Source: Augochlora pura (taxonomy: Eukaryota > Arthropoda > Insecta > Hymenoptera > Halictidae). Taken from it: DNA of 64,000 bases. Under the pieces are notes generated by a model. It saw nothing but the letters and a program-made list of their open reading frames with translations. It was not told where the DNA came from and ran no database searches. The translations under genes were made by a program, and so were the position numbers. The stretch is from assembly GCF_028453695.1 (NCBI RefSeq), contig NC_135772.1:6448001-6512000 (forward strand). The letters are read 5' to 3'. Positions 36,441-49,117 of the stretch are shown here, in pieces; the stretch's first letter is position 1; every line of letters starts with the position of its first letter.

Positions 36441-37820
36441 CAAACTCGATGGAACCGTTTAACTCGTCAAACCGAAACAAGTGTGGCGCGTAGCTGAGCG
36501 ACCGCGAACACGTGTCGGCGACTTGGACTCCTCGTGTATCGAGATCGGCGTCCATTTATCGGTCCCCGGGGATCCGTCGCGAGCGGTGACTCTAACTGGG
36601 AAGTCCGCGTGAACGCGTCAGGTAGGTTCGTTAGTATTGGTGGTGACGGTGATGACGATGGTGCGCGCGTGTCGCCGCGCGTTACTCGTCCGCCGCGCGA
36701 GTGCTTGTTGCGAACCGATGGGCGATGACACAGAACCTGGGGGCTTGTTATTCGTCATGCTTACGGTGGCGCGCGGATGCCAGCGGATCCCTTCTGCCTC
36801 ATACTTCTTCCACGGCCGACAGTGTCCCACGGAACGTTTTTAATATTCCCCGGGGCGGTGTTTGCGCCGTTGTCATTCAAGGTTTCCCCGTGCGAGCGAG
36901 AATGACGGGCGGCGGCGGCGGCGGCGGCGGCGGGAACGGGGGCAGAAAGAGAGAGGGATAGGCGCGAGCAACAGACACGTCCTCCGCGCACAATGCATCG
37001 GTCCGTGACGGTGACGAGGCGGACGGTGACGACGGAGGCTGTTGCTGCTGCCGTTGCCGCCGCTACTGGTGGTGATGGTGCTGATGCTGATGCTGATGCT
37101 GCTGGTGGTGAGGCTGGCGAGGCTGGCGGAGTCTGCGGCTGCTGATGCCATGGTCGGTGGTGCGCCCGCCACCGCCGCCTTTAGTAATGCCGGTTGCTGC
37201 TGGGCTCTTCTGCTCGGTGATGTGCGTGAGGATCGGTGTGCCGCGCGTCCCGATCGCTCCAGGCTGCGTGATAACCACGCCGCGCCGCACCACGTCGCAC
37301 CACGTCGCACCACGTCGCACCACGCCGCACCACGCCGCGCGCCGCGCGCTCGTCGCCGTTTCGCTTCGTGTCGTCCTCCTTACACAAGTCGGCCGCTAGC
37401 TCTCGCGTCCCTTCTCGCGGAATCAGACACGGAGGACACACGAATACCCGGCAGAGATAAAGAGAAGACTTCCGGGCATAATCCGAAGCGTCGCGCGGCG
37501 AGCCCAGGCGCTAGAACAATCAAGCCGCTTCATTGTTCCCAGCCCCGGAGCCAGCTTCTTCCTTTTTTCCTTCCTCTTTTTTTCTTCCCTTTTTTTTTTC
37601 AACGACGATTGGCGCGAACGGGGCTGCTCCCAACCCTCGCTCATCCCCGCCGCTCTTTCCGATGTTCGTCAACGACGAGAAATTTCGCACTACCGTTGTC
37701 TTCGCCGGCCGACTCGAAACGCTTGACACCTGATTTCGTTCATCGATTCTTTGCCGCTTTGCGGGGAAACGAGCCGGGCCTCGATCTCGCCTCTGTTCGT
37801 GCCGAAGTCAGAATTCTTAA
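36441..37820. other. CpG-rich island with several tandem repeats
   Basis: Contains (GGC)n at 36907-36933, a GATGCT-type array at 37078-37109 and the CGCACCACGT decamer array at 37276-37338. The longest open frame in the window (plus 37042-37923, 293 codons) lies across these. Its start reads as LML peptides from the GATGCT array, its middle as HHAAPRR from the decamer array, and its end extends into unique DNA. Opposing frames are also open. I do not call it a gene. Confidence 0.5.
37276..37338. repeat. CGCACCACGT decamer array
   Basis: About six 10 bp units, CGCACCACGT or CGCACCACGC, matching one helical turn. It can be read in all frames on both strands. Confidence 0.85.
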
Positions 37821-39847
37821 TCGATTAACCGTGTTTTGTTGGCGAACTTCGGAGCATTTCACGGTAGTCTGTTCTACAAATGGGGAACACTGTGCGTCGG
37901 AAACAGGGCTGTATTCTTATTAACCGAATGATTAATCGAGTTTGGGTATATATTGCAGATGGTAGAGCTGCAAAGGATTGCATGGAATCGTTTGAATATT
38001 CGATATTTTCTTGACAATCGTGTTGTTTCAGGTACAAAAGTACCAACAAATAATTTGGTTATTTCATTGTTCATTGAAATTAACCCTTTGCAGCAGGATT
38101 TCTTTGTGCAAACTGCATTGATTAGAATTTCCTTAACCTCAATGATTTCCCTCGTGTGTGAATGAAACAATTTTTGTTTTTTGCATATCTTTATTTATTT
38201 CCGAATCAAGACTATGACAACGAATGATTCAAATTTTGTTTCGATTTAGGAGAGACGAAGTTAAAATTTTTTATTGTAGCCGGAGCTGCGGAAATTTATT
38301 TTACGATTGCTACAATCATTTATTCCACATACATTTTAAAGCATCAATAATGTTTCAAAGAAAGTCGAAACATCCGATACGTTTCGTCTTGTATCTTTGT
38401 AGGATCACGTTACCTAAATGTAAATTTTGAATAAGAAATATATTCTGAACATTCCTATTAACATTTTAAGCATTTTAAGCATTTTAAGCGGAAGCGGTCT
38501 ATTTATAAACTTCTGCTGTTTCGATTCCGAGTACGATCTATTTTTAATAGAGAAAAACTTGGTTGCACCAACTGTACTATTTATAGGCTGGACTCGTCCG
38601 TCCAATGGTTTTTGCGAAATCATTGTACCGACCAGAAGAAATGTCGTATTTAGGAAAACGCGTTCAACGTTTTTCAGGTCATTAGTCTTCAGAGGAGACG
38701 CGACACAATGATATTTGCAGCTCCGTTCACGTTACGGTTTTCGTTCCACTGTTTAGCAGATGCATTTCTAGTCTCAGAAATAACGAGACAATGCCAAAAA
38801 TTTCGATCTTTTGTCCCGTCGATACATAAATAAATAGGTGTGCGAATTTGTGTCTAGAATCTGTAAGAAAAAAAAAATGAAGAACTGTTGCACGAAGTAA
38901 ACGACGTGGCCCCTAACGACCAGTTGGATTCGTCACGGTGTACGTTTGCGTGGTGGATTATAAAATCTTCGAATGCGATAAAAGACGTTGCAGTCTCCGG
39001 TTCAGAAGCAGCGGCGACTTCGCCGGATGCGAAATTTCCTCCAGCCGACGTTATTATCCCATTAAATCCAGCTAGGGAAATATGCGATGCAGATTAGAAG
39101 GATTTATTTAAAATTCCCCCGTGTTCTCCCTCTCTCCCTCTCTCCCTCGCCGGTTCGACCGTGCTTTTCCTTTTTGTTTCCCTTTCGCATGCCGGATAAT
39201 AGCCGAGCGAGGGGTAGAGCGAGAGAGGTGAAAGAGATGAGAAATTTCCGGAGATTTATTATAGGGAGCAGAGCGGATTGAAGCCACGCAAGGTGATGCC
39301 CAATCAGTCTCCGGCGCTGCTCCATCACGATCGAGGGTGATCCCGCTCTCTCCTCTCTCACCCATACAGGCCCGAGGACAATAAAAGTCTTGCCTGGCCC
39401 GACGTATCGTGATTCCTTGTCGTACGAGCGGCACCCTTGCTAGACCATCTCGAGCCCCGCCTGTCTACTTTTCTGTTTGTCGCGATTCATCCTTAATTCA
39501 TAATTGCACGGTCTACCGTCCTGCTCGTCGTTGATTGAAGATTACAGCCGTCTTCTTCAACGTTTCGTTCCCCGCGTAGTTCTTATTAATCACCGGTTCT
39601 CCTCGTAGAACGGATCGACAGAAAAAAAAAGAAGAAACGCGCCAAACGATATCAAACGACATTCGACGGCAGAAACGAGAACAGTATTCGCTTCGTTTTG
39701 CTTCATTTCTGCGCTTGTTCACGCGTCTCCACGCCATCTTCCCGAGAGACAGTTCGGCGTCGATCCCTTCTGTCGGTTTTGTAGAAATGCAAAATCACTT
39801 TCTACGTTGAACTCGTCTTATTTTCCTATCGAGATCTCATCTCCGTT
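37821..39847. other. AT-rich, then mixed, gene-free DNA
   Basis: Three CATTTTAAG nonamers in tandem lie at 38464-38490. 39000-39750 is moderately GC-rich, with CTCTCCCTC pyrimidine tracts near 39120-39150. No gene recognised. Confidence 0.45.
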
Positions 39848-42320
39848 TTAACCCTTTTCCCGATAATCGGGTACTTGGGTTTCGTCTCGCACATTCTCTT
39901 CAAGACAGTTCAATATTTGGTATCAATAGGTCAATATGCGGCTAGATCGCCGATATTTGGTATCTTTCTTGTCGATATCTGTTTCGAGGCTACAACTTTC
40001 TCATCAGAAAAGTGCTGAAGTGGGACGATAAAGTTTAATATAAATTTGTTTAATAACCGCGGCATTCGGGTACGTTTCTATAGAAAGGCTGTGAGGTAGC
40101 AAGTATAAATTCTTCAGACATTTAATGGAAATAATATTCTATTGCGGTAAATAATAATAAATATAAATATGAATATTAAAATATAAAGATATAAAATTAT
40201 CGCGAGAGTACAACACACTTTGCGTATACTATTTTTTTCTCCCTACTTTGTTCTCTCAACACAGAGGAAAGATACATTGCGGAAATACGATGTACGGTTT
40301 CTTGAACAGACACAATCTTTTCTACAAGCATGCGTATCCCTTTGTTACAATACTTCCCAATCACTGGAAAGCCCCATGTGGTAGCTTTACGAGGAATTAC
40401 CAATGTCCAACTTGAACCGTGTTGCTGTTTCGAGTCCGAGTATTACGTTGCGATTCCTAGAAACCCCAGCCTTTGGTCTTCTTCTCGGCCCCACTGCCAA
40501 GACACAATGCATACCGGTCCCTCCCCCTGTGGCTACTCCCCGACTGTTTGCCAAAGTCCTTCGTCCTACGCATTTTTTACGACCTAGTTAGGCAAAGCTG
40601 GCTTTCTCCTGGCCGAAAAGTTCGTCGAGGCCGTTTCTGACCTTCGATAGAGTTCTACTCGATTTTTCTCGACTCCTTTCTACCAGCTCGTCCGATCCGA
40701 GATTCAAAGAAACGTTAACCATAAACTTGTTTACTCGTGCGGAGATTCCAATGGCAGATAATATTTGCGATCATAATTTTATCGCGTATGCGTTCTTCAA
40801 AATCGCCAGAGTGAATTTACGTTTATATTTATATTCTTTGTTGGAGTTGCGTGGGTGGGTGGCGCTGAATAAATAAATGTTTAACATCGTTTTTAGAAAG
40901 CTCCTGTATTATACTTCACAATATAGGTGTGTAATTTACGGCTGTTCTCACAACGCGAAGAAAGTATAAAACAGATTCGTGCAATTGCACGTCGTGTTAT
41001 GGTAATCGTTCAGTTTTTACATTCTTAATCATTTAGGGACTGCATCTATGCGTTCTACAGGCTTTGGTAAACGTTTCAAGAATTTATTCCGTTAAAACAC
41101 GCGTAATGTAAATGTAGCTGTGACAAATGCCGAAAGTTCAACTTACTGTCCGATTATAGTAACATTTGTAAAATTGTACAACGTCGACAGTGTAGGAAAT
41201 AGATAATTAGGTGTTCTCGTATATTCGATCTATTTGGAAATCCAGAAGAAACTGCGGTTTATAAAGTGATAATATCGAACGAGTATGTTTCCATTTGCTT
41301 GCATTAGCGGTTGGGAATGCCGGGGCTTAGCTTGGTGCTGCCTTATACAGCTTGGACGCACAGAAAAGCCTTCGGAGACTTGTCGCGGGATTCTAGACAG
41401 AATGGCAATTAGCTCCTGAGAAGAGACACACATTACGGAGGCTTGCTCGTTTCTATCGCTTTGCGCTGTCAAGCCGTGCAGCGGACAACGCGAGGAGGAC
41501 AGGTCCGATTGACACTGACGAACAGTCCCTGATGAGCTAGTCGCGGACGACTAACTCGAGTTTGTTCTACGGGGGGAACGGCGATCGTCTGTAAAAGGTT
41601 CATCGGCTGTTGCTCGGGAAACATCCCAAGGAACACGATTAACCCTTGTCCGATGAAGTCGGAGTCTTTTCTGAATTCTGTGTTGGCCTTCAATCTTTGT
41701 CACGCGAGCTTTCGTTCGACGTTTCCGTTCGGACAGCGAAAGAACAATCGAGACCCGAACAACGGATTCCATTGTTCGCTCCCAGAATTCAAATGCGGAG
41801 TAAAAATATCGCAGCGCACACGGTTTTATATATTCATCGATTAGAAAATCTTAGCGAAGCATTAACAGATTTCTATCGAAGTCTCCGAGTATGACTTTCA
41901 AAATTCGTTTCTGACATGTTTGAAAATCTTACGCGCATCTTCCATTCAGAAATATTGGTCGATACTTTCAATTATTTTGTTCTATCTTTCTGGCAATTCT
42001 TGAACATGTTTTCTGAAAAAAATGGTGATCTAAATGTGATAAAGTAGATTCTAGTACAATTCCAAGAGATTCCAGAGCAATGTTTTTAATCGTTGTTCTT
42101 TAATTGAAATGCGAAAAAGTTGTTGGAGAAATCTGTCTATTCGATGATAAAATATTTGGTTTAATTTAGTATCCATAAATTTAAGTTTGAAAAAAATTGA
42201 TTAGATTAGAAGCTTGCTCAACACGACTTCACACGTTGAACGATGTATCATCGACGGTATCAGGTTTAAGACGCCTTTGTCACTGAAATAGTTGATACAA
42301 AATGAACTTTACTCAATTGA
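39848..42320. other. Gene-free mixed DNA
   Basis: TTAACCC words at 39848 and 41639 resemble the left ends of TTAA elements and each is followed by a short dyad (CCCGAT-A-ATCGGG; TCCGA...TCGGA). Neither has a matching right end, so no element is called. Frames at 41469-41894 occur on both strands and are unrecognised. Confidence 0.45.
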
Positions 42321-42832
42321 ATCTTCACGAAGGCGATCGATGACGCCTGCGAGCCTTCTAATATTCCGTTTAGGTCAGATTGCCATGTAAATGATGTGGC
42401 GCGGCAGCAAAACCGCAAAAAACCGTGCCAATCGTATTTTGGCAAACTAACGGGCGAGCGTCGCCTCCAGTTTGAAAATCAATTCCGCCCTCCGCCTCCG
42501 ATATTGTGTAACGAGCGCATACAAGGGTGGAATAACGTAGGAAAAGAAAGGTTGACGCGGGAGGCGGTCGGGGAATGGTCGGTATCGGTCGGGGTACTCG
42601 AACGAGAATGTGCACCAATGGCGGGAGGCTGGGTCAGGAGGGACGAGAAGAAGAAGGGGTGGCAGGTCGTTGAACATAAAAGTGGGCACGGAACGAGTCA
42701 CGTGTACCGGGCGCATTCAGACGGATCGACAGGAAAACCGTGCGCGACGTTGGCAGCGGTAACAGAAGCTCCTGCATCGGTAGCTATGAACGAACCTAGG
42801 CTAAGCTGGTTGACTGGTTGGTTGACTGACTG

Positions 42833-42884
<52 letters not shown>

Positions 42885-42890
42885 GCTTGC
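42833..42890. repeat. (GCTT)n tetranucleotide array
   Basis: About fourteen units with one variant (ACTT) near the end. The plus frame reads LACL and the minus frame KQAS; neither is a gene. Confidence 0.9.
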
Positions 42891-42924
42891 CGTTAACTTC
42901 TCTCTCGCTCCCACCCTTGCCAGC

Positions 42925-42953
42925 CTCCTCCTCCTCCTCCTCCTCCTCCTCCT
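42925..42953. repeat. (CTC)n trinucleotide array
   Basis: About nine tandem CTC triplets. It reads as poly-Ser/Leu or poly-Glu/Arg depending on frame. Confidence 0.9.
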
Positions 42954-43530
42954 TCTCCGTCTCTTTCTCCTTTCCTCTCCCCAATCCCCCATCGCCCCTC
43001 GGCCCCGCGCACCCCTTGTACCCCTTCTGTAGCGATGTTTCGCTCTTTCCCTCGCGAGACTCACGAGTCTCCCTCCGGGTTGCGCCACCAGTAATTGCTT
43101 CCTTTGAGTAGCTCCGGAGGTGTAATTTAGTCCCCGACCAACAACCTTAACTAATTAACACACCGAGTAGCGAACGAGTGACGGAGAACGAGCCGCGACG
43201 GCTTGACTGACGGACTGGCTGGTTGACTGGCGGGTTGGTTGCCTGACTGATTCCTTCTTCTTTTCCATCCTCCTTTCCCCGCCGAATCGATCTTTCTCTC
43301 TCGATTTTCATCTCTGTTTAACGTTCGAACGATGCTTTCTCTCCTCCCCCCCTCTCTCTCTCTCTCTCTCGTTTTCTTTCTCCCCCTTTTTTTCTTTCTC
43401 CCTTCAACGAGTTGTTGCGCCTCGATAATCGAACCCAGACGAAACGCCGCGAGGTCTCTGTGTGAACCACAGCTTCGCGACCCCCGCCCAAGTCTTGTTT
43501 CGACCAGGCGCCTTCGGGTCCGCTACTCGT

Positions 43531-43554
43531 CACCACCACCACCACCACCACCAC
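43531..43554. repeat. (CAC)n trinucleotide array
   Basis: Eight tandem CAC triplets. Confidence 0.9.
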
Positions 43555-43680
43555 TTTTTCTTTCATAAGCATACCTCGTGACCTCGCGAGTCGCGTAACC
43601 GTGCCACTTGAGGCTAATCAGTCACTCGTCGGCCTCCGATCGAACCGACCGTGCCACCAACGCCGTTTGTGGCCCACGAT

Positions 43681-44480
43681 AATTACGGGTGTTTGCCGGG
43701 TAGCTGCACCATCGCTCTGCTTTTCATTCCGACCCCTTTTTTTGAACGATTCTGACCAATTTTTTCCCCTTCTTTTCAAACTTTTTGTTCATCCAGTTTG
43801 GACAGATTACATGGTTAATTCTTTTTTTCACGTTCAACCTTGAAGTTTCTTGATTCATGCGATTTTGTAAATGGTAACTCAATTCTAAAATATCCGGAGG
43901 TTTTGAAAAATTATATTATTCATGGATTTGCGCCGATGTTCGAAGATGGTTGTCAAAGCATGTTATCCATCCGATTTCGATATCAGTGATACTTTCCGTG
44001 AAAAAATATTCGACAGTACTTTCGGTTAAAATTGATCTGTTGTACTTTGAGACACTGTTAAGAATTGCTATTCCACGTTTCAGAAGCATTTTGACAGTGT
44101 CAGATTTGTTTATATTAAAAAATAAACTATTAAATATGCAGAGGTATTGTGCTTATTAATAGGTTTCAAAATACTGCAGGTGAAAAAACATGTTTCGAAT
44201 TATGAATTAAAATAGCTTCAAGATTTCGGATCTTTGCGCAAGATGGGAGTAATAACAGTATCCTTCCTTATAATAGTTATTTGAGTTTATTTATAAGTTA
44301 TATTTATAAGTTTAGCATATTAGTTCAGTAAAAATACAAATATCGATAATGACTGTTCTCTTTGGGTTATGCCGTATTATCTTCGCAATTGATTCCAACG
44401 TTGAATCAAATTCATCCTACGATTTTCCGCTATTTAGAATGATGGGACTTGTTCAATAAGAAATAGTCGCACCAAATACT
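43681..44480. other. AT-rich, gene-free DNA
   Basis: No gene, repeat array or RNA recognised. Confidence 0.5.
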
Positions 44481-44812
44481 TCACAACGAGACTCTATTCA
44501 TATCACGTTCTGTTCATCTCCGGGCATTGCTTGAGCCCTTCCACAGTAACACGAGTTTTGTAGCTTTTAAGTTAATAGAATGGATCACTACCTTCGCCAG
44601 CATGCATGTAAATGTCCTGGTACGTCTGGTCCAGACAGTGATCTTGGCAGAACACGAAAAACTGCCAAACATCGTCATGCTCAGGGATCTTTTGCTTCAG
44701 ACAGAGCGGTATACGGGCCACTTATCCGACTGGTGTCCGGTACAAAACAATCTATACGGCACACCTGTCGCCCGGTGTGGGCTCAGCCTAAGTCTCTTCT
44801 TCCTCTATTCTT

Positions 44813-44852
44813 TTCCTACGAGCATCGGTGCCGATGCTCGGCCTCGTAGGAA
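44813..44852. repeat. 40 bp nested inverted repeat
   Basis: Outer arms TTCCTACGA (44813-44821) and TCGTAGGAA (44844-44852) enclose inner arms GAGCATCGG (44820-44828) and CCGATGCTC (44831-44839), with only TG between them and an extra GGCC before the right outer arm. It would form a strong hairpin or cruciform. It is too short for a microRNA precursor, and I see no surrounding element. Confidence 0.7.
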
Positions 44853-44940
44853 CGGAGGAGTGCGGCAGAAAGTCGAGCGTCCGAAGGATGCCTTATGAGG
44901 TGGAAGAGGGGGAAAGAGCGAGGGGATAGAACGGGAGAAG

Positions 44941-44947
44941 GAGAAGA

Positions 44948-44985
<38 letters not shown>
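44941..44985. repeat. (GA)n microsatellite
   Basis: GA dinucleotides with one GTGA interruption. Confidence 0.9.
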
Positions 44986-44988
<3 letters not shown>

Positions 44989-45396
44989 CCGTAGACGGAG
45001 CTCTGCCCGATACGGCGTGGTGGGAATACTGAAGGTGTGCAACGATGCTCGTATTTAACACCTGATTAAAGTGGGAGAGAGGGGTAGCGTTGGCGTGACC
45101 AAAGCGATTGCTACGAGATGAGCCTACCTCCCCACCATTGGCCGGGCCCACCGGCCATTTCGTCTTTTCCCCATCGTCCTCCTCGCGCCTCACCCGTTAC
45201 CCTCACAGCTCGGGCTCGTCCCTCTTCACGGTTTGAGGACATAAGGTGGTCCAGTCGGTTCATCACGCGATTACAGTATGCGTTCGTACGTGCACGACTG
45301 TGTTCGTTTCTACACGGATCCCCGTGGACCCTGTGGCGAGGTGGAAGCAGAAGAAGAAGAAGAAGGCGAAAAAGACGAAGAAGTAGAATCGGAGAG

Positions 45397-45400
<4 letters not shown>

Positions 45401-45446
<46 letters not shown>
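45401..45446. repeat. (GA)n microsatellite
   Basis: Uninterrupted AG/GA dinucleotides, preceded by GAA triplets. Confidence 0.9.
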
Positions 45447-45449
<3 letters not shown>

Positions 45450-45960
45450 GAGCGAGAGACGGGGAGGCGAAAGAGATGGAGGGGGTTGGCAAGGGCCCCC
45501 GAGGATGGGAGGACGGGCCCCGAGCGACAGCGTAATCACCTGGACGAACTACCACAAGGCACCGTGGTCGCAGTGGCGTAGCCGGAACGAAACGGGCGTG
45601 TGTGTCACCTGAAAATTGTGGCTTGCCGGACCGGGTCCCCGGGTCCCCGGGTCCCGACGATTTACGAGGGGTCCAGGGATTTCGTGGCCGTCGAAAACGC
45701 GACGGGGACACGCCGCGCGTGATTCAAATGTAAATTGGACGTTGATCGTGCGGAGACGCGAGTCTGCGAGCCGTTTGGTATGACGTCGGCGCCACGTGGA
45801 TCGTGTTTCGACCGACGCCTCGCGCAAGAGTTATCGTCCACCGTTCCTGCTTTTCCACTCGTGGGTGCCCGTCCACTCGGAATGGCTGGCCCGTCTCTGA
45901 CGATCGACGTCGTTCGAATAGCAATCCTCTGACTGATTAAAAACTCGCTTGTTTGGTCCA

Positions 45961-47140
45961 CCGGTTGGCTTTCTTCTTGTCTCGTAGAGAAACTTCGCGC
46001 TATCAGATTTCGAGGGTTTGTCGTCACCGATGGTTAGGTCTCTGTTTATGCAGCAAATTCTCTCGCAGCACGTTTCGCTTGAAGCTTGTATTGCCAGGAA
46101 TATAGCTTCTTTTGCGATGCCTTTTGTCGCAGCAGAATAATACATAACGTTTATTGTTTCGCTCTTAACTGAAATTAAATATCTAGCAAGCATACCGGTT
46201 GTTCCAAAAGTCACTAGCAATCACGAACTGAAAGGTTCTTGGGGTCATATGAAGCAACTGAAAAACATTGAACAATGAGAGACAAGTTCTTCTCGACGCA
46301 AGGCGACTGAGCCAACAAGCTAACGAAGCCCAGTTCCGTTTATTGGCTCGATCGTCTCGCGCCAGGAAAGCTCATCTTTCATTAGTTACTGTTATCCGTT
46401 AATAATTCGTCAACGACGAAGAAAATTTTTATATAGGAAAAAGTTGCTCTAAATGAGTTAAAAAACTCTTCACTTTGTAATTGTTAGACATTTTTCGGAT
46501 AGCCTGTGTACCCGATCTCTATAAAAGGTACATAATGTTCAGCAAATATTTTGTAAATTTGTCGTCTCGAAATATGCTAGGAAAGTTCTCAATAACATTA
46601 GTAGTACCCTGTTTTTTCTACTGATAACGCTCAATGCCTAGAAACTCTATCCTTGTCGTCTCTCTGACTCTGTAGAGCCAAGGCACATTTTTGTTCATGA
46701 ACTTTTATTTTTTCCGTTGTCAGTAGCGAAAATTTTACGCGTAGGCTAGAAATACCGAAAGGGTTGTCTTCGCGGGGCTGACTGCAGGTTCGAAGGGTTC
46801 TCGAAAGAGACTCGTACCTGTCCCATCATTATACTTACTAGGAACTCTCGAATATGAGTAGAGGAAAACCACCCTCGGAATCGTCTTCGTAAACGATTAC
46901 GATGATGCATCCATCGAGCGAAGGAAGACGAAGCGACGAAGACGGAGGGTGACCCAGCCGTCCTCCCTTCACACCGCCACGCCGTTAATCCACGTTAATG
47001 ACGTCGTCGACGAAATTCATGATTACAAAACGGAGGCGAGACGCGATAGGACGGGAGGAGGACTGCGAACAAAGTGGCAAACTGTTCGTTCGCTCGAAAC
47101 CTTTTTCGTCTCCCTTCAGCGGCGGGTCTTCTTTGCGTCC
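45961..47140. other. Mixed, gene-free DNA
   Basis: A 129-codon minus frame at 45831-46220 enters from the left and is unrecognised. No repeats of note. GC content rises from about 46880. Confidence 0.45.
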
Positions 47141-47341
47141 TCTCTCTCTCTCTCTCTCTCGTTTCACTCTCGCTCTATCTCCCTCTCGTTTCACTCTCGC
47201 TCTATCTCCCTCTCGTTTTTACTCTCGCTCTAGCTTTCTCTCGTTTTTACTCTCGCTCTATATTTCTCTCCCTCTCATTCTCTCTCTCTCTCTCGCCTCT
47301 CTCTCTCTCACTCACTCACTCACTCACTCACTCACTCACTC
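47141..47341. repeat. (CT)n, 27-28 bp minisatellite and (CTCA)n block
   Basis: A (CT)n run at 47141-47160 leads into about four 27-28 bp units of the form TCTCGTTTCACTCTCGCTCT plus a variable tail (47157-47267). The first two units are identical and the last two have TTTTTA in place of TTTCA. CT runs and then a (CTCA)n tetramer array (47308-47341) follow. The frames through it encode SLSL peptides. Confidence 0.85.
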
Positions 47342-49117
47342 TTTTTCGCGAGCGAGAGGTCGTACGCGGCGAAGAGCCGAGCTCAGGTCTCGCTCGCACG
47401 CTTCTCTACCGATCCTTTGAAAATGAAATATTCCCTCGTTAATTTCCGGCCGCGAGAAAAGCGTCGCGGGGAAAAAATACGTGAAACACAAGGACACGCC
47501 GGCAACAGGACCGTGTGTCCTTCCGCGCCTCGTCAAAGCACCCGCCACCCGGGAAATCCGTTTGCTTTCAGCCTTTAATTTTTCACGCGGAAGTACGCCA
47601 GCCCGCGCGCGCGGCCACCTTCGTTAACGACGTACTTTCTTCGGTTAACGCCGCTTCTGTGCGACGCTTAACACGAATACCACCGCTATGCCAACGCTCG
47701 CTGGATCTCGCGATCGACGGATTATCGCTGACTGTACAGTCGATTGCAGAAGTCTTTCTACAACCGCCGAGTTTAACAAATTTCAGAGAAACAATGTCTT
47801 TAAAACCAGGGACAAATCTATTTAGAGCTGAAACGAACTTATTTAAAACTTAACAAATCCCACTTTTTTTTATGAAACTACGAATAATTTTAAGTCGTTA
47901 GACAAATTCAAAGACAAAAGTTGAAGCTCCCACTGTCTGTTTGGTGCAACCTTTAATCTGCTTGTAGAGATTAAATGAATAGTGTATAAATTATTTTTGT
48001 AATAAAATCGAGGGAAGATTGAAAATCATTGAATAAAATTTCATGTACAGATTGTCAGCTTTATGCATAGTTTGCGCTTGATTCAATGTTCAGTTTCGAG
48101 TAACAAATTCAGTATTAATTTTTAACTTAGTCCGGTGTAGAATAATAAATGTCTACGGGTCCATTAATTTACTACAACTATGCAAACTTTAAAAAATGAA
48201 TCAGAAATAGAAAATTTCTAAGTGTAGGCATTCGTAAGTATATTATAAGCTTATTGCTAAAAGTATCACATAGAGGACTCATCATTCCATGTTCTAAATC
48301 ATTATACAATTGTTATAGTTTATAAGAAATTAGGAGCTCGTCGTTGTCACGTATGCGTGGCTCTGGCAGCGAACTTGTACGTGACAAGATCGCGTTTCGG
48401 CCACAGGCAGAAAAATCAGGTTCAATTTGTCGAGGCAGGCCTTTGTTTTTCTCGATTCGATTCGAGATTCAATTATCGTCGCCGAGGGGGTCGATAATTA
48501 TCTCGCTGAACGATCGTCCTGTAATCCCGGCGATTTCGAGTTTTTTATAATTTGTTCTTATCATCCGGTGGCCCCCGACCTTCTCCGAGGCTAAACTATT
48601 AACGAAACGAGGCAAGAAGACGCATTAATAATATGATCTCGTCGGTCATTCCACCGAGACGGACGGACGGATGGACAGACAGACGGGAGGGACGGTGTTA
48701 GGAACCACATTTTTCAAGTCATGCCTGTTAATGCGGTGAACAAGGGGCTGAGTCGAGGCTCTCAATGGCGTACGCATCGAGGGGCCTCCTGTCAGACACG
48801 CCGCAACGGTGAAAAAAAATTAATTACGCCCTCCTCTCTGACTCTATAATTCCTGATAATCGATGATTGACACTTCAGCCGAGTAAGATTTCTTACTGCG
48901 TCAGTAGTGTTCGTCGGTCTCTCAACGCGAGAACAAGCTGTCCATAGGAACTCTTAATTAAACATAGTCTGAAAGATCACTTTATCTAAATTCTCTTCTA
49001 ATAATCGTGAAAATTAAAAAGCTTAAATTATTCAATATTACCTACGAAATTCAACGGTTTCGAAGACATTTCTTATTTACTCATAACCAAAAGAAGTTGG
49101 ACATTTTTCCTTCGTTC
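47342..49117. other. Gene-free DNA
   Basis: GC-rich to about 47770, AT-rich to 48330, then mixed with GACGGACGGACGGATGG-type short repeats near 48659-48690. No gene recognised. Confidence 0.45.

Larger units (their letters stand above)
42321..43680. other. GC-rich island with four kinds of microsatellite
   Basis: GCTT tetramers at 42833-42890, CTC trimers at 42925-42953, CT runs near 43347-43370 and CAC trimers at 43531-43554. GACTGGTTGGTT-type words occur both just before the tetramer array and at 43200-43252. All long frames run through these repeats. Confidence 0.55.
44481..45960. other. GC-rich block with (GA)n runs and a strong dyad
   Basis: The first 300 bp are less repetitive and carry a 123-codon plus frame (44527-44898) that I cannot assign. 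(GA)n runs at 44941-44985 and 45401-45446, and GAA repeats at about 45345-45390, follow. Frames from 44816 to 45711 on both strands run through these repeats and are artefacts. Confidence 0.5.

Noticed and set aside
38083..38100. TTAACCCTTTGCAGC as a possible element end
   Set aside because: No partner terminus downstream.
39848..41660. Solo TTAACCC starts at 39848 and 41639, each followed by a short dyad
   Set aside because: No matching inverted end was found; a 7-base word is expected several times in 64 kb by chance.
44527..44898. 123-codon plus-strand frame
   Set aside because: Composition is plausible but there is no match, a second frame overlaps, and the end runs into a hairpin and purine-rich DNA.
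46785..46800. GGTTCGA word like a tRNA B box
   Set aside because: No A box or cloverleaf could be placed around it.
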